64,000 nt of DNA, taken from CAMAVH01 sp964628235 (GTDB lineage: Bacteria > Pseudomonadota > Alphaproteobacteria > SMXQ01). Below are positions 31,604 to 40,460 of the stretch, in pieces (the stretch's first letter is position 1; each line of letters opens with the position of its first letter). A program made the position numbers and the translations under genes. Location: positions 26,060 through 90,059 of the forward strand of contig CAZVLU010000008.1 of assembly GCA_964628235.1 (NCBI GenBank). The letters are read 5' to 3'. A model generated the notes under the pieces. The model saw only the letters and a program-made list of their open reading frames with translations. It was not told the origin of the DNA and searched no databases.

Positions 31604-34450
31604 TCAAGCGGCGCGCCAGGCGCCGGGCTGCAGGCTATGGGCGTCCTGCGGGCCGGGGGTCGGGCTGTTGCGCACTTCGATCGAGACGGCATTGGTGACC
31701 GCCTGGTTCATGGTGCGCAGCAATTCTTCGCGGTTCGACTTGGCGACGTAATGGTCGCAGCCGGCTTCGTAGCTTTTCTCGACGATGCCTTGCGTGGCGA
31801 GCGACGAGAGGGCGACGAAGGGAATGTCGCGCCAGCGCGGGTCGGCTTTGACGTCGCGGGCGAAGCCCATGCCGTCGAGTCCGGGCATTTCGATGTCGCT
31901 GACAATCACCGAGAAGCGGCGGCCGGTCTCGCGCAGTTTCAGCGCTTCCTCGGCGTCCTTGCAGGTGGTGACCTTCCAGCCGGCGGCCGAGAGATACGGC
32001 GTCATCAGGTTGCGGAAGAACAGGCTGTCGTCGACCAGCAGAGCTTCGCGGCGGTCGGACGGCGCGGCATCGCCATGGCCGACGCCGCCGAACCAATCGT
32101 GGAAGCCGAGGGTCAGGAAATGGCCGGCGTCGATCACGTCGATCGCCTTGCCGGCGATCACGGCGCTGCCGAGCAGGCCCGGCTGGTTGGCGGTCAGCGC
32201 GATGTCCATGCGGTCTTCGACGATGTCGACGATGGCGTCGACGACGAGGCCGACGGAGCGGTTCTTTTCGGTGAAGACGAGGACCGAGTAGGTCTCGCTG
32301 TTCTGCCAGTCCTGCGTCTCGTTGAACGGCACCAGCGGCATGAGATGGTCGCGATACTGCACGACGTAGCGGCCCTGGGTATGTTCGACGCTGGCGGCGG
32401 GCACGCGCTCGATGCGGGTGACGAGGCCGAGCGGGATGGCTTTGACTTCATCGCCGCCGGCGCGGAACAGCAGGAACGAGGCGGTGCTCTCGCTTTGCTG
32501 CAGCTTGGCGGCTTCTGTTGTCTGGGTTTCTTCAAGCGGCGCGTTGCCGAGCGAGTCGGCGATGCCGTGCGGGTCGAGGATCATGATGACATTGCCGTCG
32601 CCGAGGATGGTGTTGCCCGAGTAGACCGGCAGGCTGCGCATCAGCGGCGAGACCGGCTTGACGACGATTTCTTCGGTGTCGAACACGCGATCGACGATCA
32701 TGCCGAACTTGATGTTGCCGACCTGGGCGATGACGATCGAGCGGCTTTCGTCGCTGTCATGCGCTCCATCGTCGATTTTCAGCATGCGGTTGAGCGAGAC
32801 GAGCGGCAGCAGGCGGTCGCGCAGCCGCAGCACCGGCGCGTGATTGATCTCCTCGATCCGCGCTTCGCTGTTGCGCGAGGCGCGCACCAGTTCCAGCACG
32901 TTGATCTGCGGGATGGCGAAGCGCTGCTTGGCGCATTCGACGACGAGCGCCGAAACGATGGCCAGGGTCAGCGGGATCTTGATGGTGAAGATCGTGCCGT
33001 GGCCCGGGGTCGAGCGCAGCTCGATGGTGCCGCCGATCTTCTCGATGTTGCTGCGCACGACGTCCATGCCGACGCCGCGGCCCGAGACGTTGGTGACCTT
33101 CTCGGCGGTCGAGAAGCCGGCGCGGAAGATGAACTGATAGAGCTGATGGTCGCTCATGCTCGTCAGCTCGGTCTCGGTGACGAGGCCGTTGGCGAGCGCC
33201 TTGGCGCGAATCCGTTCGGCGTTCAGGCCGCGGCCGTCGTCGGCGATCGAGATGATGATGTGGCCGCCCTCGTGATAGGCCTTGAGCGTGATCTTGCCGA
33301 CTTCGCTCTTGCCCGCCAGCACGCGGTCCTTGTTGCTCGCTTCCAGGCCGTGATCGACGGAATTGCGGACCATATGGGTCAGCGGGTCCTTGATCAGCTC
33401 GAGAAGCTGGCGGTCCAATTCGGTTTCGGCGCCCTGCATGACCAGCTCGACCTTCTTGTCGAGTTCCATGCTGAGGTCGCGCACGATGCGCGGCAGCTTC
33501 GACCAGGCGTTGCCGATCGGCTGCATGCGGCTTTTCATCACGCCTTCCTGCAACTCGGTGGTGATGAGGCTGAGGCGTTGCAGCGGCGTCTTGAATTCGC
33601 TGTCCTCGCGGCCGCGCACCATCTGCAGCAGTTGGTTGCGAGTCAGCACCAGCTCGCTGACGAGCGTCATGAGGTTTTCGAGAATATCGACGCCGACGCG
33701 GATCGACGCGGCGGCGACGGCGGAATCTTTGGCCTCGCCTGTGGCCGGCGCTTGCGGCGCGGCGGCTTGCGCGACGGGCGCCAGGGCGGCGGCCGGCGCA
33801 GGGGCGGCGTGGGGCCGCGTCGCTTCGGCGGCCATCATGGCGAGCATGGTCTCTTCGGCCGCGGCTTCCTTGGCGCGGCGGTCGTCGTCGGCCGCAAGAT
33901 CGATGCCCGAAAGCGCTTCGGGCAGGCCCTGGGCGGCGAGCGCCTGGGCGACTTCGGCGAGCAGTTCGGCGGCGACCGGGAAGCCATGCTCGTTGAGCAC
34001 GGGACCCATATCGTCGTTATGCGCGTCCTCGTTCGCGGCCGCGACCGCAGCCATCGGCGCTGCGGCGGGCGCTTCGCCGGCGGCGAGCGCGTTCAACTCG
34101 GCGATCAGCGGGGCATCGTCGCCGGCCGGTTCCTGGCCGGTTTCTTCGAGGGTCGAGAGGATGGCGCGGATGCAATCGAGGCAACGCAGGATCAGCGTCA
34201 CGGCCTGCGGCGTGACGGTCAGTTCGCCGTCGCGGAATTTGCCGAGCACGTTTTCGCCGGCGTGCGCCACCGATTCGAGGCGCGACAGGCCGAGAAACCC
34301 GCAAGTGCCCTTCACGGTATGCACCAGGCGGAAGATGTTCTTGAGGATCTCGATGTCGTTCGGGTCTTGCTCGAACTTGACGAGCTCGACGTCGAGGATG
34401 GCGAGGTTCTCGGCGGCTTCGGTCAGGAATTCTTGCAGCAGGTCGTCCAT
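31604..34450 (-). CDS. cheA: Chemotaxis histidine kinase CheA with two CheW-like domains and a receiver
   Basis: A 948-residue CheA. Residues 1-105 are the phosphotransfer domain with His44 (LVHTVKGTCG). A long Ala-rich linker follows. Residues about 245-310 are the dimerisation domain, and 340-490 the ATPase domain with Asn363 in the N-box, DDGRG (404-408) and GRGVGMD (457-463). Residues about 490-630 and 655-785 are two CheW-like domains, and 802-920 a receiver with Asp852. The second CheW-like domain and fused receiver make it a CheA of the multi-domain alphaproteobacterial type. The receiver may act as an internal phosphate sink. It sits directly behind cheW. Confidence 0.94.
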   Translation of the reverse strand: MDDLLQEFLTEAAENLAILDVELVKFEQDPNDIEILKNIFRLVHTVKGTCGFLGLSRLESVAHAGENVLGKFRDGELTVTPQAVTLILRCLDCIRAILSTLEETGQEPAGDDAPLIAELNALAAGEAPAAAPMAAVAAANEDAHNDDMGPVLNEHGFPVAAELLAEVAQALAAQGLPEALSGIDLAADDDRRAKEAAAEETMLAMMAAEATRPHAAPAPAAALAPVAQAAAPQAPATGEAKDSAVAAASIRVGVDILENLMTLVSELVLTRNQLLQMVRGREDSEFKTPLQRLSLITTELQEGVMKSRMQPIGNAWSKLPRIVRDLSMELDKKVELVMQGAETELDRQLLELIKDPLTHMVRNSVDHGLEASNKDRVLAGKSEVGKITLKAYHEGGHIIISIADDGRGLNAERIRAKALANGLVTETELTSMSDHQLYQFIFRAGFSTAEKVTNVSGRGVGMDVVRSNIEKIGGTIELRSTPGHGTIFTIKIPLTLAIVSALVVECAKQRFAIPQINVLELVRASRNSEARIEEINHAPVLRLRDRLLPLVSLNRMLKIDDGAHDSDESRSIVIAQVGNIKFGMIVDRVFDTEEIVVKPVSPLMRSLPVYSGNTILGDGNVIMILDPHGIADSLGNAPLEETQTTEAAKLQQSESTASFLLFRAGGDEVKAIPLGLVTRIERVPAASVEHTQGRYVVQYRDHLMPLVPFNETQDWQNSETYSVLVFTEKNRSVGLVVDAIVDIVEDRMDIALTANQPGLLGSAVIAGKAIDVIDAGHFLTLGFHDWFGGVGHGDAAPSDRREALLVDDSLFFRNLMTPYLSAAGWKVTTCKDAEEALKLRETGRRFSVIVSDIEMPGLDGMGFARDVKADPRWRDIPFVALSSLATQGIVEKSYEAGCDHYVAKSNREELLRTMNQAVTNAVSIEVRNSPTPGPQDAHSLQPGAWRAA

Positions 34451-34468
34451 GATCGGTTTTCCCGTGAA

Positions 34469-34963
34469 TTAATTGCGGACGCGGATGTCGAGCAGGCGGT
34501 CGATGTCGAGCACGACCATCAACTGGTCGGACAAGCGGTGAACGCCCTTGGAAAAATCTTTCCAGAGATTGTCGATGGTCGCCGGATTGGCTTCGAAGCT
34601 GCCGTTGGCGAGCGTGATGACGTCGCCGACATGGTCGACCAGCAGCGTGTAGAGCTCGTGGCCGCTCTCGACCGTCACGCCCATGGCGCGCGCGGAAGGA
34701 TCGCGCTGGTCTTTCAGGCCGAGGCGGATGCGGACATCGATCACGGTGACGATGCGGCCGCGCAGATTGATCAGGCCGCGCACTTCGGCGGGCGCCAGCG
34801 GCACGGGCGCGATGCGGTCGGGCACCAAGATGTCCTGCACGCGCTGCACCGGCACGCCGAACATCTGGGTGCCCATGCGGAAGGTCACGTAATCGGTCGA
34901 AGCGCTCTCGAGGGGAGGCTGCTTCGGGGCTGCGGCGCTGCGGCTGGCGTCGGCGGTCATCAT
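34469..34963 (-). CDS. cheW: Chemotaxis adaptor CheW
   Basis: A 164-residue CheW, which links receptors to CheA. The SH3-like fold is seen in DYVTFRMGTQMFGVPVQRVQDIL, the VRGLINLRGRIVTVIDVR block and LLVDHVGDVITL. About 20 polar N-terminal residues precede the domain. I chose the ATG with CGGAGAG upstream; another ATG eight codons earlier lacks a ribosome site. It lies 18 bases ahead of cheA. Confidence 0.93.
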   Translation of the reverse strand: MMTADASRSAAAPKQPPLESASTDYVTFRMGTQMFGVPVQRVQDILVPDRIAPVPLAPAEVRGLINLRGRIVTVIDVRIRLGLKDQRDPSARAMGVTVESGHELYTLLVDHVGDVITLANGSFEANPATIDNLWKDFSKGVHRLSDQLMVVLDIDRLLDIRVRN

Positions 34964-35163
34964 GGTCGCTCTCCGGATGTCTTGCATTTATGTCGATAGT
35001 GGGGGGTCGACATTGAGATTGTGTTAATCGGGCCGGCTAAATTCAGGATTTTCAAATTGATGGAAAGCCCCGTCGTTATTGGACTTATTCGCCTCGCCGT
35101 CCTGTCCTTTCGGATAGGGTCGGCGGGGCGGGACGTTACACGCCAGGGTTGCCCAACCGCGCC

Positions 35164-36846
35164 TCAGATCGCGCGGATGCGGTTGAAGAACCCTTCGACT
35201 TGCCGGCTCAATACGTCGGCCTGCTGCGCCACCTCGTCGGTCGCGTTCTGCACGTCGCGCGCGGCGCCTTCGGTTTCGCTGACGCCTTGAGTGACCTGCG
35301 CCGTATTGTCGTTGACGCTTTGGGTGCCGATGGCGGCTTCCTGCACGCTGCGGGCGATGTCCTGCGTCGCGGCGCTCTGCTCCTGCACGGCGGCGGCGAT
35401 GGTGGTCATGGTCTCGCGCAATTGGCCCATCGTCTCGTCGATGGTGGCGATGGCCTGCACCGAGGCTTGCGTCGCCTGCTGGATGTCGGAAACCTGGGCG
35501 ACGATGTCCTCTGTCGCGCGCGCGGTTTGAGTCGCCAGCGTTTTCACCTCGTTGGCGACGACCGCGAAGCCCTTGCCGGCCTCGCCGGCACGGGCCGATT
35601 CGATGGTGGCGTTGAGCGCAAGCAGATTGGTCTGCGAGGCGATATCGTTGATCAGGCCGACCACTTCGCCGATCTTCTGGGCGGCAGCGGCGAGGCCCTG
35701 GACGGTGTCGCGAGCGACATGCATCTGCTGCGTGCAGGTTTCGACCACGCCGTTCGAGCGGGTGACCTGCTGGCCGATCTCGCCGATCGAGGCGCTCAGC
35801 TCCTCGGTGGCCGAAGCGACGGTCTGCACGTTGTTCGACGCCTGTTCGCTCGAGCTGGAGACGACGCTCATGCGCTGGTTGGTGTCTTGCGCGATGCGCG
35901 ACATCTCGCGCGACGAGCTGCCGAGCTGGGTGGTGGCGGCGGTCACCGTGGCGAGCACGCCTTCGACGTCGCGGTTGAAGTCGGTAATGCTGCTTTCGAG
36001 GCGAGCCTGGCGCTCCTCGCGGGCCGCTTGGTCGCGCGCCTTCTCGTCTTCCAACTCTTTGTTTTTCTTCAAGTTTTCCTTGAAAACGGCGAGCGCGCGG
36101 GCGATTTCGCCGACTTCGTCGCCGCGGCTTTCGCCGGGCACCCGCACGGCCAGGTCGCCGCCGGCGAGGCCGCGCATGGCCTCGGTCACCGAGACCAGCG
36201 GCTTGGAAATCAGGCGCACCGAGATGAGGTAGCCGCAGCCGAGGCCGAGCAGCACGACAGCGGCGGCGAGCCCGACGAGCAGTTGCAGGCGCTGCATGAA
36301 GAACGCGTCCAGGGCTTCGGCTTCGGCATGGGCCTGCTCCTTGTAGATTTCGACCATGCCTTCGATATGTTTGCCCAGAGCGGTGCGGTTGGCGCGGTTG
36401 GCGTCGTTGTCGCCCCATTCACGCGCGGCGACCGGGCTGACCGTCTCGTTCAGTTCGACCAGCTTGGTGCGAAAGGCGATGAATTCGCCGAGGGCCTTGT
36501 CGGCCTCGTCGAACCGCGCCTTGCCCTCGGGCGGCACGAGCTTGCTCCAGTCGTCCATCGTCTCGCGCATCTTGGCGAGCGAGAGCATCAGGCCCTGGCC
36601 GAACTTCTTGCCCGCGGCGGCCGTTTCCGACATGTAGACGCCGCGCGAATCCATCACCACGGCATAGATCAGGCCGTTGACGCGTTCGGCATAGAGCGCG
36701 CGATTGAGGGCGGCTTCCTGGCGCGTGACGCGCGTCTCGTAGGTCTGCATGGAATTGATGCCCATGCCGGCGATAAAGGCCGTCAGCGCCGAGAGGACGC
36801 CGACGAGGCCGAGAATCTTCCAACGGATCTTGAGGTTATCGAACAT
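35164..36846 (-). CDS. Methyl-accepting chemotaxis protein
   Basis: A 560-residue chemoreceptor. The first transmembrane segment covers about residues 9-30 and the second about 186-210. They enclose a helical periplasmic domain of roughly 150 residues with no Cache signature, so a four-helix-bundle ligand domain is likely. A HAMP domain follows (SKPLVSVTEAMRGLAGGDL), then the long coiled coil and the conserved hairpin tip INDIASQTNLLALNATIESA. There is no C-terminal CheR-tethering pentapeptide. The ribosome site GGAGAG precedes the chosen ATG; an upstream in-frame extension of 44 codons is rejected. It heads the che operon with a 200-base gap to cheW. Confidence 0.93.
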   Translation of the reverse strand: MFDNLKIRWKILGLVGVLSALTAFIAGMGINSMQTYETRVTRQEAALNRALYAERVNGLIYAVVMDSRGVYMSETAAAGKKFGQGLMLSLAKMRETMDDWSKLVPPEGKARFDEADKALGEFIAFRTKLVELNETVSPVAAREWGDNDANRANRTALGKHIEGMVEIYKEQAHAEAEALDAFFMQRLQLLVGLAAAVVLLGLGCGYLISVRLISKPLVSVTEAMRGLAGGDLAVRVPGESRGDEVGEIARALAVFKENLKKNKELEDEKARDQAAREERQARLESSITDFNRDVEGVLATVTAATTQLGSSSREMSRIAQDTNQRMSVVSSSSEQASNNVQTVASATEELSASIGEIGQQVTRSNGVVETCTQQMHVARDTVQGLAAAAQKIGEVVGLINDIASQTNLLALNATIESARAGEAGKGFAVVANEVKTLATQTARATEDIVAQVSDIQQATQASVQAIATIDETMGQLRETMTTIAAAVQEQSAATQDIARSVQEAAIGTQSVNDNTAQVTQGVSETEGAARDVQNATDEVAQQADVLSRQVEGFFNRIRAI

Positions 36847-37054
36847 TGCCAATCTCTCCAGAGTCATGCCGCGCGAGGGGCCGCGCGAAAGAAATGGAAG
36901 AGCGTCTGCAGCGGACGACGCGACAGACAAGCTCTTCATGCTGTCTGGAGTCGTAACGCTTGGCCGTGCGGGAGCCAAACCGCGCGACGTATATTGTGCG
37001 CCGGTATGATTCTCGTCCTAGCGCTTATACGTTTCGATAAGCGCCGGACTTTGG

Positions 37055-37732
37055 TCAGTGATGTTGGGGGATGAGGCCGTCGCGCACGGCGGTCGCGATG
37101 GCGGCGGCGCGATTTTTCACGCCGAGTTTGCGGACGATGCGCTGCGTGTGCAGCTTGATCGTCACTTCGGCGAGACCGAGATCGCGGCCAATTTCTTTAT
37201 GCGACGCGCCTTCGGCGAGCCGCCCGAGCACGTCGATCTCGCGGCCGTTGAGCGCGCTATCGTTGCGACTCGTGGGTTTCGTCGCGGCGCTCTTGGGGCT
37301 GGGCAGCGTCATCAGGTCGGCAGGCACATATGTCGCGCCGGTGAGGATCAAGCGCAAGGCTGCGATCAGGGTCGCCGGCGTGCTCGATTTGGAGAGAAAG
37401 CCGACGGCGCCGGCGGCGAGGCCTTCGGCGACGATGGCGCTGTCCATCTGGCCGGAGATCAGCACCACTTTGGCATTGGGTTGCAGGCGATGGACTTTGC
37501 GCAGGCAATCGATGCTGTCCATGCCGGGCATGTGCAGGTCGAGCAGCACGAGATCGCAGGGCAGGCTGACGAGCGCCATCAGCGCTTCGGGCAAATTGGT
37601 GACGCCGCCGGCGAGACGCAATCCCGGGGCGCGTCGGATCAGGGATTCGAGCGCGTCGCGATAAAGCGGATGGTCGTCGGCGATGATGACCGACAGCGCG
37701 TCCGTTTCGTCGTCATGTAGGTCGTTCGTCAT
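37055..37732 (-). CDS. NarL/FixJ-family response regulator
   Basis: A 225-residue two-component regulator. The receiver has Asp19-Asp20, phospho-acceptor Asp65 (LVLLDLHMPG), and Lys in FLSKSST. The C-terminal LuxR-type helix-turn-helix (LNGREIDVLGRLAEGASHKEIGRDLGL and VTIKLHTQRIVRKLGV) covers about residues 160-220. It is divergent, across 111 bases, from a DHp-only kinase fragment and a membrane protein, which may be its input. It is not in the che operon transcript by spacing (about 208 bases upstream of mcp), but read-through is possible. Confidence 0.92.
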   Translation of the reverse strand: MTNDLHDDETDALSVIIADDHPLYRDALESLIRRAPGLRLAGGVTNLPEALMALVSLPCDLVLLDLHMPGMDSIDCLRKVHRLQPNAKVVLISGQMDSAIVAEGLAAGAVGFLSKSSTPATLIAALRLILTGATYVPADLMTLPSPKSAATKPTSRNDSALNGREIDVLGRLAEGASHKEIGRDLGLAEVTIKLHTQRIVRKLGVKNRAAAIATAVRDGLIPQHH

Positions 37733-37843
37733 GGGGAAATCTTATGCGAAAGAATATAAAATCTTCGTTAATCGCTTCTCCGTTTATATCTTTGGACGGT
37801 CCCGCTTGTGGGGCGGGGGCCTCGGGGGCGCTAGGGAGCGGAT

Positions 37844-38071
37844 ATGACAGGCAAAATGACAAATAATGGTGGCGGCCGCCTCACAGCGGTCCAAGCGGCC
37901 CATGAACTGAACAATATCTTCGGCGCCATCGCGGGTTACGCCCAGTTCGTGCTCGACGATGCGCCGGCCGGCGGGGTGCAGGGCGACTATGCCCGCAAGA
38001 TCCTGGCGGCGGTCGAGATGGGCACGGCGCTTGCTAAGCGACTCGCGCTTGAGGCAAATGGAAGCCGCTGA
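37844..38071 (+). CDS. Stand-alone histidine-kinase DHp (HisKA-like) domain protein (75 aa)
   Basis: A 75-residue protein consisting almost wholly of a histidine-kinase dimerisation helix pair. The H-box reads AVQAAHELNNIFGAIAGYAQ with His20, Glu21, Asn23 and Asn24, close to the HDFNN/HELNN class. No ATP-binding domain follows: the frame stops after the second helix (ARKILAAVEMGTALAKRLAL). Start supported by AGGGAGCGGA upstream. The next gene encodes a membrane protein 32 bases downstream with its own ribosome site, so the two are a bicistronic unit. It could act as a histidine phosphotransfer protein, as a dimerisation inhibitor or as a relic of a full kinase. Known small DHp-only phosphotransferases exist in alphaproteobacteria (ChpT-like), but those retain a degenerate ATPase-like half. 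Confidence 0.7.
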   Translation: MTGKMTNNGGGRLTAVQAAHELNNIFGAIAGYAQFVLDDAPAGGVQGDYARKILAAVEMGTALAKRLALEANGSR

Positions 38072-38103
38072 CGTGGCTTATCGCGCAACCGAGGGGGACG
38101 GAC

Positions 38104-38847
38104 ATGGCGTGGCATGAGATCGGTCTGCTGTTCGCGGAATTCTCCGTTTACTACCTGGCGATGTTGATTTTGTTCCGCTTTCGCCATCGGTTAGGGCTTG
38201 GCACGTTCTTTTGCGCGCTCGGCAGCATCCATTTTCTCGAGACCTATCTCGCCACCAGCCTTTACATCCAGTTCTACCCGCAGATGAGCTTGTCGCCGGG
38301 GTCGGTGGTGCTGTTCTCCGGCAAGCTGTTGCTTTTGCTGCTGCTTTACATCCGCGAGGACGCGCCGACGGTGCGCCAGCCGATTTACGGCCTGCTGTTC
38401 GGCAATTTTCTCGCTGTGGCGATGCTGCTGATCCTGCGTCAGCACGAGGTGCTGACGCCGGTCGAAGGCCAGCAGCTCGACCTCGCCCTGCTCAACGATG
38501 TCGGCGGGCTGATGGTTTGGGGCAGCCTGCTGCTGTTCATCGACTGCCTGATGATCATCCTGATCTACGAATGGCTCGGCGATTTCCTGCCGCGCGGGTC
38601 GGTGATTCGGCTGTGGATTTCGGCATCCGCCGTGCTGATCTTCGATCAAATCGGCTTCTTCGCCGCGCTCAATCTGCTGCTCGGCGTGCCGTTCTCGGCA
38701 GGCCTTGGCGGCTTGATCGGCAAGCTGGTGGCGGCGGCCTTCTACAGCATCCTCATCGCCATCTATCTGCGCTGGTTCGAGCCGGCGGAAAAGCCGGCCG
38801 AAACCAAGCGCCTGGGCGACGTCTTCGACATCCTGACCTACCGATAA
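38104..38847 (+). CDS. Polytopic membrane protein of unknown function
   Basis: A 247-residue integral membrane protein with about seven hydrophobic helices (including LAMLILFRF, GTFFCALGSIHFLETYLA, SVVLFSGKLLLLLLLYI, GNFLAVAMLLIL, LLLFIDCLMIILIY, AVLIFDQIGFFAALNLL and LVAAAFYSILIAIYLRWF), ending in a short cytoplasmic tail. The layout resembles membrane sensor halves of kinases or GGDEF proteins (MASE/7TM type), and also polytopic VUT-type transporters. I cannot tell which. It is cotranscribed with the DHp-only gene, which suggests a signalling role by inference. It converges on the carbonic anhydrase gene eight bases away. Confidence 0.6.
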   Translation: MAWHEIGLLFAEFSVYYLAMLILFRFRHRLGLGTFFCALGSIHFLETYLATSLYIQFYPQMSLSPGSVVLFSGKLLLLLLLYIREDAPTVRQPIYGLLFGNFLAVAMLLILRQHEVLTPVEGQQLDLALLNDVGGLMVWGSLLLFIDCLMIILIYEWLGDFLPRGSVIRLWISASAVLIFDQIGFFAALNLLLGVPFSAGLGGLIGKLVAAAFYSILIAIYLRWFEPAEKPAETKRLGDVFDILTYR

Positions 38848-38855
38848 GACTTATT

Positions 38856-39515
38856 TTAAAAGTCTATCGTCGAGGCGTGGAGGAGGGCGATGCCTTGCGC
38901 TTTCGACACGATCGGGTCGGTCAATTGGCGCATCAGCCCGTCCTTCAGGCCGTAGATCACCGGATGGATCGCGAGCGCCTGGCCGCGCTCCCAGCTATCT
39001 TGCACCACTTGCGTATGCATCAGGTTGCGCGATTGACGCAGCACGTTGAGTTCGCAGAGGCGCGCGTGGCGCGCGTCATCGTCGGGCAGCGCGTCGAGCT
39101 CGGCGCGATAGTCCTCGCATAGGCTGCGCAGCGGGCGGATCCAATGTTCGGCGAGGCCGATGCGCTGGCCGGTGAGCGCCGCGCGCACGCCCGAGCAGCC
39201 GTAATGGCCGCAGACCAGGATGTGGCTGACCTTCAGCACTTCGATGGCGAATTGAGCGACCGCCAGGCAATTCAAGTCAGCAAGCTGCACCAAATTGGCG
39301 ACATTGCGGTGGACGAACAATTCGCCGGGCGCCAGACCCACCACTTCATTTGCCGGCACGCGGCTGTCGGAACAGCCGATCCATAAATAATGTGGCGCCT
39401 GCTGGCTCGCCAAGCCTTTGAAAAATCCCGGCTTCTCTGCTTCGACGCGGCGCGCCCAGGCGACATTGTTGGCAAGCAGGTTTTCGATGCTGGGCGAGTC
39501 TTCGTTGGTCGTCAT
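38856..39515 (-). CDS. can: Beta-carbonic anhydrase
   Basis: A 219-residue beta-class carbonic anhydrase, interconverting CO2 and bicarbonate. The zinc ligands are Cys48 (GCSDSR), His104 and Cys107 (CGHYGCSGV); the Asp50-Arg52 dyad is intact. GELFVHRNVANLV is the conserved dimer strand. It starts at the ATG five bases or so from a weak ribosome site; an upstream in-frame extension of 15 codons is less likely. It is a single-gene unit, oriented away from the GNAT gene. Confidence 0.93.
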   Translation of the reverse strand: MTTNEDSPSIENLLANNVAWARRVEAEKPGFFKGLASQQAPHYLWIGCSDSRVPANEVVGLAPGELFVHRNVANLVQLADLNCLAVAQFAIEVLKVSHILVCGHYGCSGVRAALTGQRIGLAEHWIRPLRSLCEDYRAELDALPDDDARHARLCELNVLRQSRNLMHTQVVQDSWERGQALAIHPVIYGLKDGLMRQLTDPIVSKAQGIALLHASTIDF

Positions 39516-39640
39516 GGAGGCACCGCTAACGGTCACGTTGGCCGGGGATCGGCGGCGCAAGCTCTAACATCCCGCGACTGAAGCTGCTAGTCTTGCGCGC
39601 TTCCCGCCGCCCGTTCGATCGCAGACACTAGACCGAAAAA

Positions 39641-40225
39641 ATGAGCAATTCCGCCGTTTCCAACCTACCGCCCGGCACCGTCGTCACCGCTTTGGCGGTG
39701 CGTCCGGCGGCGCCTGCCGATATGGCGCAGATCCAGGCGATTTACGCGCATCATGTGCGCGCCAGCCTCGCCACCTTCGAGATCGAGCCGCCGACGATCG
39801 CCGAAATGACACGCCGCCATGCCGAGATCGTCGGGCGCGGCTTGCCCTATCTCGTCGCCGAACTCGACGGCCGCCTGCTCGGCTACGGCTATGCCGCGCC
39901 TTACCGGGCCCGCCCCGCCTACCGCTACACCGTGGAAAACTCGATCTATGTCGCGGAAGACTCGCGCGGTCATGGCGTCGGGCGCGCCGTCCTCGCCGCC
40001 GTGATCGGCCACTGCGAGGCGCTCGGTTATCGCCAAATGGTCGCGGTGATCGGCGACAGCGCCAATGCCGCCTCCATCGGCCTGCATAAATCTTTGGGAT
40101 TTCAATCGGCTGGTTTGTTGCCGGCGGTCGGATTCAAATTCGGCCGTTGGGTCGATTCGGTGCTGATGCAACGCCCGCTTGGCGCTGGCGCGACCGATCA
40201 GCCGCTGCGCGACCCGCAGCGCTAA
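39641..40225 (+). CDS. GNAT acetyltransferase, phosphinothricin-acetyltransferase-like
   Basis: A 194-residue acetyl-CoA-dependent N-acetyltransferase of the Pat/Bar/YncA type. The core has VRPAAPADMAQIQAIYAHHV, the central YRARPAYRYTVENSIYVAEDSRGHGVGRAVL (motif A, R/Q-x-x-G-x-G/A) and IGLHKSLGFQSAGLL (motif B). These enzymes acetylate phosphinothricin, methionine sulfone or small amines. It lies between carbonic anhydrase (divergent) and UbiD. Physiological substrate not deducible. Confidence 0.88.
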   Translation: MSNSAVSNLPPGTVVTALAVRPAAPADMAQIQAIYAHHVRASLATFEIEPPTIAEMTRRHAEIVGRGLPYLVAELDGRLLGYGYAAPYRARPAYRYTVENSIYVAEDSRGHGVGRAVLAAVIGHCEALGYRQMVAVIGDSANAASIGLHKSLGFQSAGLLPAVGFKFGRWVDSVLMQRPLGAGATDQPLRDPQR

Positions 40226-40301
40226 GCCGTCGATCTAGACAGGGCAGACGTTGCGTCCCTAAACTATGTTCGCTCACTCACCAATCTCTGCTCCTTTCCG
40301 G

Positions 40302-40358
40302 GGCATGAGAAAGCTTGCGCCACAGGTCGATTTTTTCTCATGCCTAAATCATAGGCAT
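40302..40358. promoter_or_regulatory. Nested palindromes upstream of the UbiD gene
   Basis: Two perfect inverted repeats overlap. The outer one has 11-base arms (GGCATGAGAAA at 40302-40312 and its complement at 40334-40344) around a 21-base loop. The inner one, ATGCCTAAATCATAGGCAT at 40340-40358, has 7-base arms. A further TGCCTAT half-site lies at 40369-40375 inside a TATAAAT -10-like element. The position suggests an operator; the shared ATGCC stretch means the two hairpins exclude each other if transcribed. Confidence 0.6.
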
Positions 40359-40460
40359 TACCTCCTTTTGCCTATAAATAATGCGATCTCGCGTTGACTT
40401 CACCCGGGGAGCGGACAGGATTGCCGTCTCTCCGCCGCGCCGTTTCAGGAAGCCGTAAAG

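Noticed and set aside
31217..34999. A 1260-codon plus-strand open frame opposite cheA/cheY
   Set aside because: It is the antisense shadow of the GC-rich cheA gene; its product is His/Arg/Asp-rich without domains, while the minus strand encodes a complete CheA.
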